Assembly (NCBI GenBank): GCA_947496555.1
Contig: CANMDH010000011.1
Span: 1 to 64,000, forward strand
Length of the DNA stretch: 64,000 nt
Source: an uncultured Aquimarina sp.
GTDB taxonomy: Bacteria; Bacteroidota; Bacteroidia; Flavobacteriales; Flavobacteriaceae
Direction: 5' to 3'
Shown: piece after piece, positions 26,498-34,651 of the stretch
How the letters are laid out: every line of letters starts with the position of its first letter
Numbering within the stretch: the first letter of the stretch is position 1
Notes under the pieces: generated by a model
Seen by the model: the letters and a program-made list of their open reading frames with translations, nothing else
Database searches by the model: none
Told to the model about the DNA's origin: nothing
Position numbers and translations under genes: made by a program

Positions 26498-29038
26498 CTA
26501 CCCTACTTTTCTCAATACTTCCAAAGGCGGGCTTTGTAGTACACTTTTAATATTGCTTAATCCAATGGCCAACACCAACATCACAATACCCGGCAAAAAC
26601 AGTAAGAATGGAATCCCTGAAGGCACAAAGGGTTCTTCGAACAGCAATGTGGCCAACAATTGACTGCTAATTAATGACAATAAGATGCCGGCCAAACTCC
26701 CTAGTATTCCCAAAAACAAATACTCAAGTGCGGTGATGCGAAGGATCTGTTTGCTCCTGGCGCCTAGTGTGCGTAATAACACACTCTCTTTAATACGCTG
26801 GTATTTACTGGTGCGAACCGAGCCAATCAACACGATAAGACCAGTGAGAATACTAAAGAAGGCCATGAAATTAATAACCCAGGAGATCTTTTCTAAGATG
26901 TCCTCAATGACGGTATATAGCTGCCGAAGGTCAAAGACAGTTACATTTGGAAATTTGCTTACCAGTTCTCGTTGCAGGGCCGCCGACCTGGCATTATCGG
27001 GCACATACGTCGTTAGCACATGAAATTGCGGTGCTTGTTCTAATACACCTTTAGGAAAAACGACCATAAAATTCAACTGTAACCTTGTCCAGTCTACTTT
27101 TCTAATGCTTCCTACAGTGGTTTCCATCAATACTCCTTGTACATTAAAAACAATAGGGTCCCCCACTCCTATTTTGGCGTTTTCAGCAAGATTTTCTGAG
27201 ATGGAGATCTTCACCCCTTCACCCTTTTTAACCTCCTTGAGCCAACTTCCCTCTATCACGGTTTCTGAAGCGATGAGTGAATCACGAAAGGTCGTTCTAA
27301 ATTCATGATTTAAGACCCATTCATTGATCGTTGAGCTTGTGTCCTTTCTAATTTCGTTTGCCAACTTTCCTTTGATGCTGTGCATACGCATGGTAACAAT
27401 CGATAGATTATCGATAACGTCCAATCCTGTAGGAGTAATGCTGGCAACTACAGCTTCCCGCTGCTCGGGTTGCACATCTACTAAGATAATATTGGCATTG
27501 TCTGGACTGTTATCCAATGCTGTTTTTGCCAACAATATATCTTTTGTAAAATATAAGGTGCTGATCAAAAAAGTGCCCAGGCCTATAGCAAAGATGAGCA
27601 CAGTAGTTTGATTATTGGGTCGAAAGAGATTCAATAGACTTGTTCGGGCGGTAAATCCCCAAGCAGTTGGGAAGTAGCTCTTAATTGCTTTGATAAATAA
27701 GGCAGAGATACCAGCTAGTATAGCAAAAGTGACAAAAATACCCAGCACAAAGGCCAATGCAAATACAAAGTCCTTAAAAATCCATAGGGAGAACAAGAGG
27801 ATAAAAACCAAGATCGCCCCAAAGGTGAATACACGGGCCTTTTTTGTTCCTTTTGGTTGCTCTTCAGACACCCGTAATACTTCTAGAGGTGAAACATACC
27901 AGGTACCCAATAAAGGCAACAATGCAAACAATACCGACATGAAAATACCGAGCAATAGCCCCATAAAAATTGGTGGTAGACTAATCGACATTTGAACATC
28001 AAAGGGTAAAAATTCCTCTAAAAGAAATGGAAGCGCCTGTTGGAGTCCTATGCCTAATACCGTACCTACGACACCACCGATAAAACCCATCACTGCAATT
28101 TGTATCAGGTAGATCAAAAAGGTTTGTTTCCTGCTAGCGCCTAAACATTTTAAAACGGCTACATCGGTTAACTTTTCCTTGATATAGATATTAACCGAAC
28201 TGGCAATACCTATGCAACCCAGTAGCAATGCTATAAACGCCGCCAAGTTCAGGAACTTACCTAGGTTTCCATAACTACGCCCTATTTGTCGACTGGTGCT
28301 GGTATGGGTATCGAGGTCTGCACTTTCAGCATCCAAGACAGGATCTAAGGTCTTTTCCAACTGGTCTAGGTCCATGTCTGGCGCTACAAAATAGTATTGA
28401 TATTCCTTTCTACTACCCAATTGTAGCAGTTCCGTTTGTTCTATAAATCGAAAAGGAATAAGTACGGTTGGTGCCACAGTGGTTGAGAACCCCGAACTCC
28501 CAGGCATTGCATTAATAGCACCTGTAATGGGCAAAGTAATCATCCCTAACTTGATCGAATCACCTGGCTTGATGTTGTATTGCAGCATTAGGGTGGCATC
28601 TACCAACGCTCCTCCTTTTTGTTGATACTCAACAGCTGCCACCATAGGTTCGGTCTCTAAAGTTCCATAGAACGGGAAGGCACCTTCCATACCGCGTACC
28701 TGCACTAATTTGGCAGCCCCATTTTTTGGAAACGCTGCCATGGATGGAAAGTTGACTTCATAGGCATCTGCTCCTAAAGAGTCGATGATGGCCTGCACTT
28801 TTTCATTGGGCAGTTGCCTGCTATCAATAATAAAATCGGCGCCCATTAACACTTTGGACTGACGCTCGATATTCTGTTTTACATTTTCGCTAAATAATTG
28901 TATCGAAACCACTGCGGCAATACCTAGAATAATAGACGCCATGAATAGCAATAGTCTCGAAATACTGGCCCTTCCATCACGCCATGCCATCTTTAACAAC
29001 CAGGAGATACCAGCTTTTGAATATGAGTGCTTCTTCAT
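26498..29038 (-). CDS. ABC transporter permease, FtsX/MacB-like (YbbP type)
   Basis: An 846-residue membrane protein with the YbbP architecture: an N-terminal membrane helix (about 28-50), a large periplasmic region, FtsX-type helical blocks around residues 265-400, 420-500 and 720-840, and the ending SPPLEVLRKVG. Repeats of the pattern ..LREVLR/LEVLR mark the FtsX domains. The ATG at 29038 overlaps the upstream TGA by one base (TGATG), so translation is coupled; a GTG at 29041 is also possible. With the ATPase at 29038-29727 it forms an export or lipid-handling ABC complex. Homologues are thought to act on envelope molecules, but the substrate is not established. Confidence 0.88.
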   Translation of the reverse strand: MKKHSYSKAGISWLLKMAWRDGRASISRLLLFMASIILGIAAVVSIQLFSENVKQNIERQSKVLMGADFIIDSRQLPNEKVQAIIDSLGADAYEVNFPSMAAFPKNGAAKLVQVRGMEGAFPFYGTLETEPMVAAVEYQQKGGALVDATLMLQYNIKPGDSIKLGMITLPITGAINAMPGSSGFSTTVAPTVLIPFRFIEQTELLQLGSRKEYQYYFVAPDMDLDQLEKTLDPVLDAESADLDTHTSTSRQIGRSYGNLGKFLNLAAFIALLLGCIGIASSVNIYIKEKLTDVAVLKCLGASRKQTFLIYLIQIAVMGFIGGVVGTVLGIGLQQALPFLLEEFLPFDVQMSISLPPIFMGLLLGIFMSVLFALLPLLGTWYVSPLEVLRVSEEQPKGTKKARVFTFGAILVFILLFSLWIFKDFVFALAFVLGIFVTFAILAGISALFIKAIKSYFPTAWGFTARTSLLNLFRPNNQTTVLIFAIGLGTFLISTLYFTKDILLAKTALDNSPDNANIILVDVQPEQREAVVASITPTGLDVIDNLSIVTMRMHSIKGKLANEIRKDTSSTINEWVLNHEFRTTFRDSLIASETVIEGSWLKEVKKGEGVKISISENLAENAKIGVGDPIVFNVQGVLMETTVGSIRKVDWTRLQLNFMVVFPKGVLEQAPQFHVLTTYVPDNARSAALQRELVSKFPNVTVFDLRQLYTVIEDILEKISWVINFMAFFSILTGLIVLIGSVRTSKYQRIKESVLLRTLGARSKQILRITALEYLFLGILGSLAGILLSLISSQLLATLLFEEPFVPSGIPFLLFLPGIVMLVLAIGLSNIKSVLQSPPLEVLRKVG

Positions 29039-29727
29039 CACTGTGACAGGGTTCTCTCGTTGGTAATTATTTTTCCACCCTTTAATCGAAGGATTTGTTG
29101 CGTTCTGTTTGCCAGGTCAAGATCGTGGGAGATAATTACTAAGGTGGTTCCGGCTTCCTTATTTAATTCGAAAAGGAGTTGTATTACCCTTTCGCCCGTT
29201 TCCTCGTCTAAATTTCCGGTAGGTTCATCAGCAAATAAGATAGAAGGTGAATTTGAAAAAGCTCTGGCTAGCGCAACACGTTGCTGCTCTCCACCTGATA
29301 ATTGCGAAGGATAGTGGTGAAAACGATCTCCTAGCCCTACCTTTTTGAGTAATTCCATACCTTGTTTAGCCACATTTTTAACTCCTTGTAACTCCAGGGG
29401 CACAATCACATTCTCTAGTGCAGTTAATGTGGGTAATAATTGAAAATCCTGAAATATAAATCCCACCTCTTTATTTCGTAATTGCGCACGTTCATCTTCA
29501 TCTAGTTCTTGCAGATTCTGGCCGCATAACTCAACAGTGCCTGAGTCCTGGTGGTCTAATCCGGCGCAAAGTCCAAGTAAAGTAGTTTTACCACTCCCAG
29601 AAGGACCCACAATAGAAAAGGTGGCCCCTTTTTCAACCTCAAACGAGATATCTTGTAAGACCTTAAGTTTTTTTGAACCACTGCTATAAGTTTTCTCCAG
29701 CTCATGAATCTTTAATATCTTTGGCAT
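29038..29727 (-). CDS. ABC transporter ATP-binding protein (YbbA/LolD type)
   Basis: A 229-residue ATPase from the ATG at 29727 (MPKILKIHELEKTY). It has Walker A GPSGSGKTTLL, Q-loop FIFQDFQLLP, signature LSGGEQQRVALARA, Walker B ILFADEPTGNLD and the switch His in IISHD. It pairs with the FtsX-type permease, whose start overlaps its stop. A TTG four codons upstream (29739) is less likely. It is divergent from the SGNH hydrolase gene at 29755 with only 27 bp between the starts. Confidence 0.92.
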   Translation of the reverse strand: MPKILKIHELEKTYSSGSKKLKVLQDISFEVEKGATFSIVGPSGSGKTTLLGLCAGLDHQDSGTVELCGQNLQELDEDERAQLRNKEVGFIFQDFQLLPTLTALENVIVPLELQGVKNVAKQGMELLKKVGLGDRFHHYPSQLSGGEQQRVALARAFSNSPSILFADEPTGNLDEETGERVIQLLFELNKEAGTTLVIISHDLDLANRTQQILRLKGGKIITNERTLSQ

Positions 29728-29754
29728 ATTGATTTTCAATTAATTCTATAGGAA

Positions 29755-30498
29755 ATGCTAAACATGAAAAGTAAGCAAATGGTTTCAAATTTATATAGTG
29801 GTTATAAGCAGATTTCCTTAAAGTTTTGTTATTTTTTGGTTTTTAGTTTGCTACTTTCTTGCGGAGAAAACACCGCTAAAAAAGAAACCAATACCCCGAA
29901 AGAAACCGTTGAAAATAGCAGTACTACCACTAAAGATACTACCACGAAGACCATTCTTTGTTTTGGAGATAGTTTGACTGCAGGCTATGGATTAGATGAC
30001 ATCAATGACGCCTATCCCGCCATACTTCAGTCCAGGTTAGATTCTTTGGGCTTACAGTACACGGTTATCAATTCGGGACTAAGCGGAGAAACTACAGCAG
30101 GAGGAAGAAGTCGTATAACTTGGGTGCTCAATCAGAAAGTTGATGTCTTTATATTAGAGTTAGGAGCCAATGACGGATTGCGTGGGGTTCCCTTAATTGA
30201 AACGCGAGAGAACCTTCAGGCTATTATCGATGCGGTACGAAAAAAAAACTCAGAAACGACGATCATATTGGCCGGTATGCAGTTGCCTCCAAATATGGGG
30301 CCTGAATATATTACTGAGTTCAGAGCTATTTTTCCTGATTTGGCCCAGAAGAACAAACTAGAACTGATTCCTTTTCTCTTAAAAGATGTTGGCGGTATCG
30401 TAGCACTAAATCAGGCAGATGGCATCCACCCTACTGCCGAAGGACAAAAGATCGTTGCCAATAATGTGTGGGCTGTTTTGGAAAAGGTAATAGAATAA
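29755..30498 (+). CDS. SGNH-family lipoprotein esterase (TesA-like)
   Basis: A 247-residue arylesterase/lysophospholipase-like lipoprotein (lipobox ..SLLLSCGEN). All four SGNH blocks are present: FGDSLTAGYGL (Ser), SGLSGETTAGG (Gly), LGANDGLRG (Asn) and DGIHPTAEGQ (Asp-His). It hydrolyses acyl esters or thioesters in the periplasm. It is divergently adjacent to the ybbA/ybbP-like ABC genes, the same arrangement as tesA-ybbA-ybbP in Escherichia coli. The start may be ATG 29755 or the in-frame ATG at 29764. Confidence 0.88.
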   Translation: MLNMKSKQMVSNLYSGYKQISLKFCYFLVFSLLLSCGENTAKKETNTPKETVENSSTTTKDTTTKTILCFGDSLTAGYGLDDINDAYPAILQSRLDSLGLQYTVINSGLSGETTAGGRSRITWVLNQKVDVFILELGANDGLRGVPLIETRENLQAIIDAVRKKNSETTIILAGMQLPPNMGPEYITEFRAIFPDLAQKNKLELIPFLLKDVGGIVALNQADGIHPTAEGQKIVANNVWAVLEKVIE

Positions 30499-30547
30499 AA
30501 GCCTGATCAAATCTTCTAAATTACTTGTTTAGTCTAAGTGTTACATT

Positions 30548-30569
30548 AACTTCTATTATAGAAGTTTTT
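30548..30569 (+). terminator. Rho-independent terminator after the SGNH gene
   Basis: Arms aacttcta (30548-30555) and tagaagtt (30559-30566) with a 3-nt loop, followed by T residues. It lies 50 bp after the stop codon. Confidence 0.6.
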
Positions 30570-30657
30570 AGAAGAGATTTTTTCGAAGAAAATTACGTTA
30601 ACATCCTAGTGTATCACAAATTGGTAGATAAAAAACTTTTGTTGGTAGATTACATTT

Positions 30658-30665
30658 TAACTTTG
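30658..30665 (+). promoter_or_regulatory. TAnnTTTG -7 promoter element
   Basis: The sequence taactttg fits the Bacteroidetes -7 consensus. A tttg at 30638-30641 could be the -33 element, though the spacer of 16 is shorter than the usual 19-21. The ATG at 30714 follows about 50 bases later. Confidence 0.4.
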
Positions 30666-30713
30666 TTTTCCTTTAATCTAACTTAGTGGTAAACATTAAA
30701 ATACTATTAGGTT

Positions 30714-31118
30714 ATGAAATTTATGACAATACTTATGATCGGTCTTTTTATGTCGGGCTTTGGAAACACACAAGCACAGGAAACAAATCCAGAAAATGCT
30801 AATAAAACCCAGGAATCATCAAATCCTATTATTGGCATTTGGGAAATGACTATCAATGCTCCAGGAGGCAAAGACAAGGGCATACTTACATTTTATGATG
30901 ACAGTGGAGAATTAAAGGTAAAAAACGATAAAGGTTCATATAATGTGAGTGATAGTGGTAGCAATTACAACTGGCCTATGACCAAGAAAACACCAATGGG
31001 AGAAATGGATTTTAAAGTAAAAGCCACGATCGATGGTAATAAAATGAGTGGTACTATGGAAATGGTCTCGGGAATGGCGGCTGGAAGAAAAGTGGACTTT
31101 ACGGCATCTAGGAAATGA
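30714..31118 (+). CDS. Small exported protein, possibly lipocalin-like
   Basis: A 134-residue protein with a signal peptide (MKFMTILMIGLFMSGFGNTQAQ). The mature part is IIGIWEMTINAPGGKDKGILTFYDDSGELKVK... followed by strands ending in SGTMEMVSGMAAGRKVDFTASRK. This pattern of GxW and regular beta strands resembles small beta-barrel proteins seen in Bacteroidetes, often annotated as hypothetical. No specific function. It is preceded by a probable promoter at 30658 and is convergent with the response-regulator gene. Confidence 0.7.
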   Translation: MKFMTILMIGLFMSGFGNTQAQETNPENANKTQESSNPIIGIWEMTINAPGGKDKGILTFYDDSGELKVKNDKGSYNVSDSGSNYNWPMTKKTPMGEMDFKVKATIDGNKMSGTMEMVSGMAAGRKVDFTASRK

Positions 31119-31205
31119 TTTGTTTATTTTGACGAACCAGACCAAAATTCAAGATTATACATCTAGTTTGAAGATGTTCTAGTACTGTATTATATATCAT
31201 TATAC

Positions 31206-31241
31206 CGTAGCATTCATCTTGTGAGCTCTAGAAGGGTTTTG
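31206..31241 (+). repeat. Dispersed intergenic repeat B, copy 2
   Basis: Matches 26294-26329 at the shared cgtag end and the identical 18-mer agctctagaagggttttg (31224-31241). It lies between two convergent genes. Confidence 0.65.
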
Positions 31242-31256
31242 GCCCTAAAACTAACA

Positions 31257-31949
31257 TTATCCAACCGTATCATCTCGCAATTTACTTAATACCGCCTTTT
31301 TTAAACGCACACTTACAGGAACTTTATATTTTCCAATAATAATTTGATTCTCTATAATTGTATCTATTTTATATTTTGATATTATATATGATTTATGTGT
31401 TTGAATAAAATTATCCTCTGGTAATTGATCTTTAAACCTTTTTAAAGACATATGTGTAATTATAGTCTCTGTTACTGTTACAACTTTGATATAATTTTGC
31501 ATAGCTTCTGCAAATAGAATATCATTTATATGTATCTTTTTAAGCTGTTTTTCACTTTTCAAAAACAGTACTTCATTTTCAGTTTTATGGATGTAATAAT
31601 TGTTGACTTTATTAACTGCCTGTAAAAAACGCTCAAAAGAAATTGGCTTTACCAAATAATCCAAAACATTATACGTAAAACTTTCCAAAGCATGCTCTTC
31701 GTATGCAGTAGTCATAATGATTGATGGAGAATTTTTTAAACCTTTTAGCCAATCCATACCTGATACTATGGGCATATTAATATCTAAGAAAATTAAATCG
31801 ATTTGTTTGCTTTCGAGGTATTGATTTGCTTGCAACACATTCTTACATAGTGCAACAACATTTAAAAATGAAATCTCCTTGCAATAGTCTGCAATACCCT
31901 CTCTAGCGATGGGCTCGTCATCTATAATTAAACAGCTAAGTCGTTTCAT
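31257..31949 (-). CDS. LytTR family response regulator
   Basis: A 230-residue regulator: receiver domain with D10-D11 and phospho-acceptor Asp 56 (IFLDINMP), switch residues in TAYEEHALESF, and Lys in YLVKPISFERFLQAV. The C-terminal LytTR domain (about 130-230) has INDILFAEAMQNYIKV, MSLKRFKDQLPEDNFIQTHKSYII and YKVPVSVRLKK. It is the second gene of a kinase-regulator operon (10 bp after the kinase). Its likely binding site is the 21-bp-period repeat at 33042. Confidence 0.92.
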   Translation of the reverse strand: MKRLSCLIIDDEPIAREGIADYCKEISFLNVVALCKNVLQANQYLESKQIDLIFLDINMPIVSGMDWLKGLKNSPSIIMTTAYEEHALESFTYNVLDYLVKPISFERFLQAVNKVNNYYIHKTENEVLFLKSEKQLKKIHINDILFAEAMQNYIKVVTVTETIITHMSLKRFKDQLPEDNFIQTHKSYIISKYKIDTIIENQIIIGKYKVPVSVRLKKAVLSKLRDDTVG

Positions 31950-31958
31950 CTTTGATAG

Positions 31959-32987
31959 TTACAAATTAATGATTAAATCGACAATAAAATTGGTCTTTTC
32001 TCTTCTTATTTCTAATTGATATTGATCCGGATATACTAAAGGCAATCGTCTTTTTACATTGCTAAGTCCGATTCCGCCTACAGAACCCTCAGAAAGTGAG
32101 GCATCGAAGCTATTAGTAACATTGAGCGTAAGGGTACCTCCTATTTCTATAATTTTTATATGAATAATATTCATAAAATCATCTGTATGATGGCTACAAT
32201 GCTTAAACGCATTTTCTATAAATGGAATCAATAATAAAGGAGCTATTTTTTTATCAGGATTCTCAAATTTTATATCATATTGAAGTTGAATATCTGATCC
32301 TTTTCGGGTTTCTTCGATTTTGATATATTGTGATACATAACCCAGCTCCTTTTCTAACGAAATATGAGTTTCGCTTTCGTATAATTGATAGCGCAGTAGT
32401 CCAGAAAATTGAAGTAAAGTTTCTTTAGCTAACACATCATTTTTACCAATCAAATGGTAAACACTATTTATCCCGTTAAATAAAAAGTGAGGATTTAATT
32501 GTGCTTTTAAATATTTTAATTCTGTTTTGTAAGTTTCCTCTAAAATCTGTTGTTTTATTTTCTCAGATTTTTTGTATTCTAATTTAAAAATGTAGTAGAA
32601 CCCAACGGTACTATACAATAAATTAATTGTCGTATTTCCAATAAAACTTCCCACAAACGCATCTTCTATATAGATTTTGTAAATACCATGAAGGATAGAA
32701 TCAAAATAGGATTCAATTATAGAAATTACAATGATTATAGTAAAAGAAATTACATGAAATTTTAGCTTTTTATTTTGTCTATATAGTTTTGGGACTAACC
32801 AAAAGACTTGTACATAAAATAATATGGCATTAAAAAAAAGGCCATAGGCATATGCATAAGCTAAACTGCCAAAAGGAGATACAAAGCCATTCCAATCAAG
32901 CTCCATTCCAAAGGCAATTAACGCATAATTAAATAGCCAGAACAATAGATGTCCTGCAACAATTAATACTGTATTCTGTCTATTCAT
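31959..32987 (-). CDS. LytS-type sensor histidine kinase
   Basis: A membrane kinase of 342 residues from the ATG at 32987 (MNRQNTVLIVAGHLLFW); the frame also runs to a GTG at 33053, but that codon would lie inside the candidate operator. It has four membrane segments (about 10-160), a coiled linker, the acceptor motif LKAQLNPHFLFNGINS, N-box IPFIENAFKHCSHH and G-box SVGGIGLSNVKRRLPLVYP. No sensor domain beyond the membrane part. It is cotranscribed with the LytTR regulator and divergent from the outer-membrane protein at 33128. Confidence 0.88.
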   Translation of the reverse strand: MNRQNTVLIVAGHLLFWLFNYALIAFGMELDWNGFVSPFGSLAYAYAYGLFFNAILFYVQVFWLVPKLYRQNKKLKFHVISFTIIIVISIIESYFDSILHGIYKIYIEDAFVGSFIGNTTINLLYSTVGFYYIFKLEYKKSEKIKQQILEETYKTELKYLKAQLNPHFLFNGINSVYHLIGKNDVLAKETLLQFSGLLRYQLYESETHISLEKELGYVSQYIKIEETRKGSDIQLQYDIKFENPDKKIAPLLLIPFIENAFKHCSHHTDDFMNIIHIKIIEIGGTLTLNVTNSFDASLSEGSVGGIGLSNVKRRLPLVYPDQYQLEIRREKTNFIVDLIINL

Positions 32988-33041
32988 GTTGAATATTTTA
33001 AACAAAGGAAAGCATAATTTATTTGTATTAACCTGTTTTTC

Positions 33042-33071
33042 GACGTTGGTCACTAACTATTCTACGTTTAT
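33042..33071 (+). promoter_or_regulatory. Direct repeat, candidate LytTR operator 2
   Basis: Two 9-mers, gacgttggt (33042-33050) and tacgtttat (33063-33071), are separated by exactly 12 bp. The second fits the LytTR consensus [TA][AC][CA]GTTN[AG][TG] completely; the first misses only its first base. The 12-13 bp gap is what known LytTR sites have. It lies in the divergent region between the LytS/LytTR operon and the genes at 33128-34612, so both are candidate targets. Confidence 0.65.
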
Positions 33072-33127
33072 CAAATTATTATTTTTTGAAGTTTCTATTT
33101 CTGTTTTTTTGTTTCAAACATTTAAAA

Positions 33128-33871
33128 ATGAAAATATATATTTTTGCCTTTTTTTGTATATCTAGTTTATATCTCAATGCTCAAGATAAAATAAATACTA
33201 AAAAAAAGAATCAGCTCGAACTTTCAACAGGATACAATTTTGGGGCATTAAAAAATTTAACATTAGCACCTCTTTCACGTTATGAATATAACGGATTATA
33301 TCATCAATTAAAATATACACGAACCACTACAAAAGAAAACCTATTCGAGGTAAAACTAGGATATTTAAATTCAGAATTAACGTCAGATCTTATCCCTGAA
33401 CTTAATGTGCCCTACTATTCTAAAATAGTACTGGACTTTTCGTATTTAAAACGAGTTTTAGATACCGATCGATTCTCAATACATGCCGGACTACAAACAC
33501 AAACCAATATATCTTCTTTTTCCAAATTTGGCCTGAAAGCCGACTTATTTAGCCGTAAAGACGACGTATTCGATTTTCAACAAAAACTGGGAATAACAGG
33601 GCGATTTAAATTTAAGATCAACGAAAGACAGTCCATGTCCTCTACATTGACATTGCCTTTCTTAATGTGGCGAACTTCAACTTTTGAAGAAAATTTTTAT
33701 TCTTTAAACCGTTATCAAAGTATTTTTTGGAGTACTGAATATACATATAAACTTTCTAATCATTTTGATGTAAAAGCTAGCTATAATTTTAACTACGATA
33801 GGCTTCAAATTTCTAACGCATATAGAGAATTACAACATCAAATTAATCTAGGTGTTAACTTTAAATTTTAA
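33128..33871 (+). CDS. Outer-membrane beta-barrel-like protein
   Basis: A 247-residue exported protein from the ATG at 33128 (MKIYIFAFFCISSLYLNAQ); the longer frame begins with TTG at 33086. The mature part is a series of amphipathic strands (..KNLTLAPLSRYEYNGLYHQLKYTR.., ..YLNSELTSDL..) and ends in ..INLGVNFKF, a terminal-Phe barrel signature. The function is unknown. It is followed after 6 bp by an M23 peptidase gene and is divergent from a LytS/LytTR operon. Confidence 0.75.
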   Translation: MKIYIFAFFCISSLYLNAQDKINTKKKNQLELSTGYNFGALKNLTLAPLSRYEYNGLYHQLKYTRTTTKENLFEVKLGYLNSELTSDLIPELNVPYYSKIVLDFSYLKRVLDTDRFSIHAGLQTQTNISSFSKFGLKADLFSRKDDVFDFQQKLGITGRFKFKINERQSMSSTLTLPFLMWRTSTFEENFYSLNRYQSIFWSTEYTYKLSNHFDVKASYNFNYDRLQISNAYRELQHQINLGVNFKF

Positions 33872-33877
33872 TTCATT

Positions 33878-34612
33878 ATGAAACCCACAAGACCATTGAT
33901 CATATTCCTATTTATAAACTTTGTTTTAGTACTTACCTCTTGTACTGATACTTTAATCGGAGATGGAGGAACACTAGATGAGGATATTTATTTGAATTAT
34001 CAAACCATTACAGATTTAGCACTCCCTTTTGAAGAAGAATGGTTCGTATTTAACGGAGGAAAAACACATAGAGAAGGAGCCCATCATTTTACTTCGCGGG
34101 GTGGTGGTGAGCGATATGCTATTGACTTTGTAATAGTAGTAGACACAGAATTAAGTACAGGTAGTATAGTAAGAAATATACATTCTGGAGATGGCACAAA
34201 AAATGAAGATCATTATTGTTTTGGCAAATCTTTATATGCGCCAGGGAATGGAAAAATAATAGAAGTTTTAAATAATATTGAAGATAATCGACCTGGAATT
34301 CAAAATAGAGATCAACCTGGCGGTAATTATATTACTATAGATCATCTAAACGGTGAAACTTCAATTATGGCACACCTAAAAAAAGGATCAATTATAGTCG
34401 CTGTTGGAGATATTGTAGTTAAAGGTCAAGAAATCGGTAAAACTGGAAATAGTGGATACTCTTCAGCACCACATTTACATTATCAATTGCAGGGAACGTC
34501 TGGTCGCTTAGGTGGGCTGGGACTTCCTAGTCAATTTATAAATTACTATGAAGATGATATTTTTACAGAAAAAGGCGAGCCAGTGAGGGCCCAAAAGGTT
34601 AGAAAAAATTAG
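33878..34612 (+). CDS. M23 family metallopeptidase lipoprotein
   Basis: A 244-residue lipoprotein (lipobox ..LVLTSCTDT) with a LytM/M23 endopeptidase domain. Zinc ligands are seen in the first His region (GAHHFTSRGG), Asp in YAIDF, and HLHYQ (..SSAPHLHYQL..). Intervening motifs YITIDHLNGETSIMAHLKKG and GQEIGKTGNSGYSS are standard. It probably cleaves peptidoglycan cross-links or a glycine-rich peptide. It is cotranscribed with the barrel protein upstream and may be under the LytTR regulator at 31257. Confidence 0.9.
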   Translation: MKPTRPLIIFLFINFVLVLTSCTDTLIGDGGTLDEDIYLNYQTITDLALPFEEEWFVFNGGKTHREGAHHFTSRGGGERYAIDFVIVVDTELSTGSIVRNIHSGDGTKNEDHYCFGKSLYAPGNGKIIEVLNNIEDNRPGIQNRDQPGGNYITIDHLNGETSIMAHLKKGSIIVAVGDIVVKGQEIGKTGNSGYSSAPHLHYQLQGTSGRLGGLGLPSQFINYYEDDIFTEKGEPVRAQKVRKN

Positions 34613-34651
34613 ATTACTTTATTCTGTATTATAAGAAACTTTTAAAGAATA

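Noticed and set aside
32988-33053. GTG start for the second LytS kinase
   Set aside because: It would put the start inside the LytTR-like operator; ATG 32987 gives a normal N-terminus.
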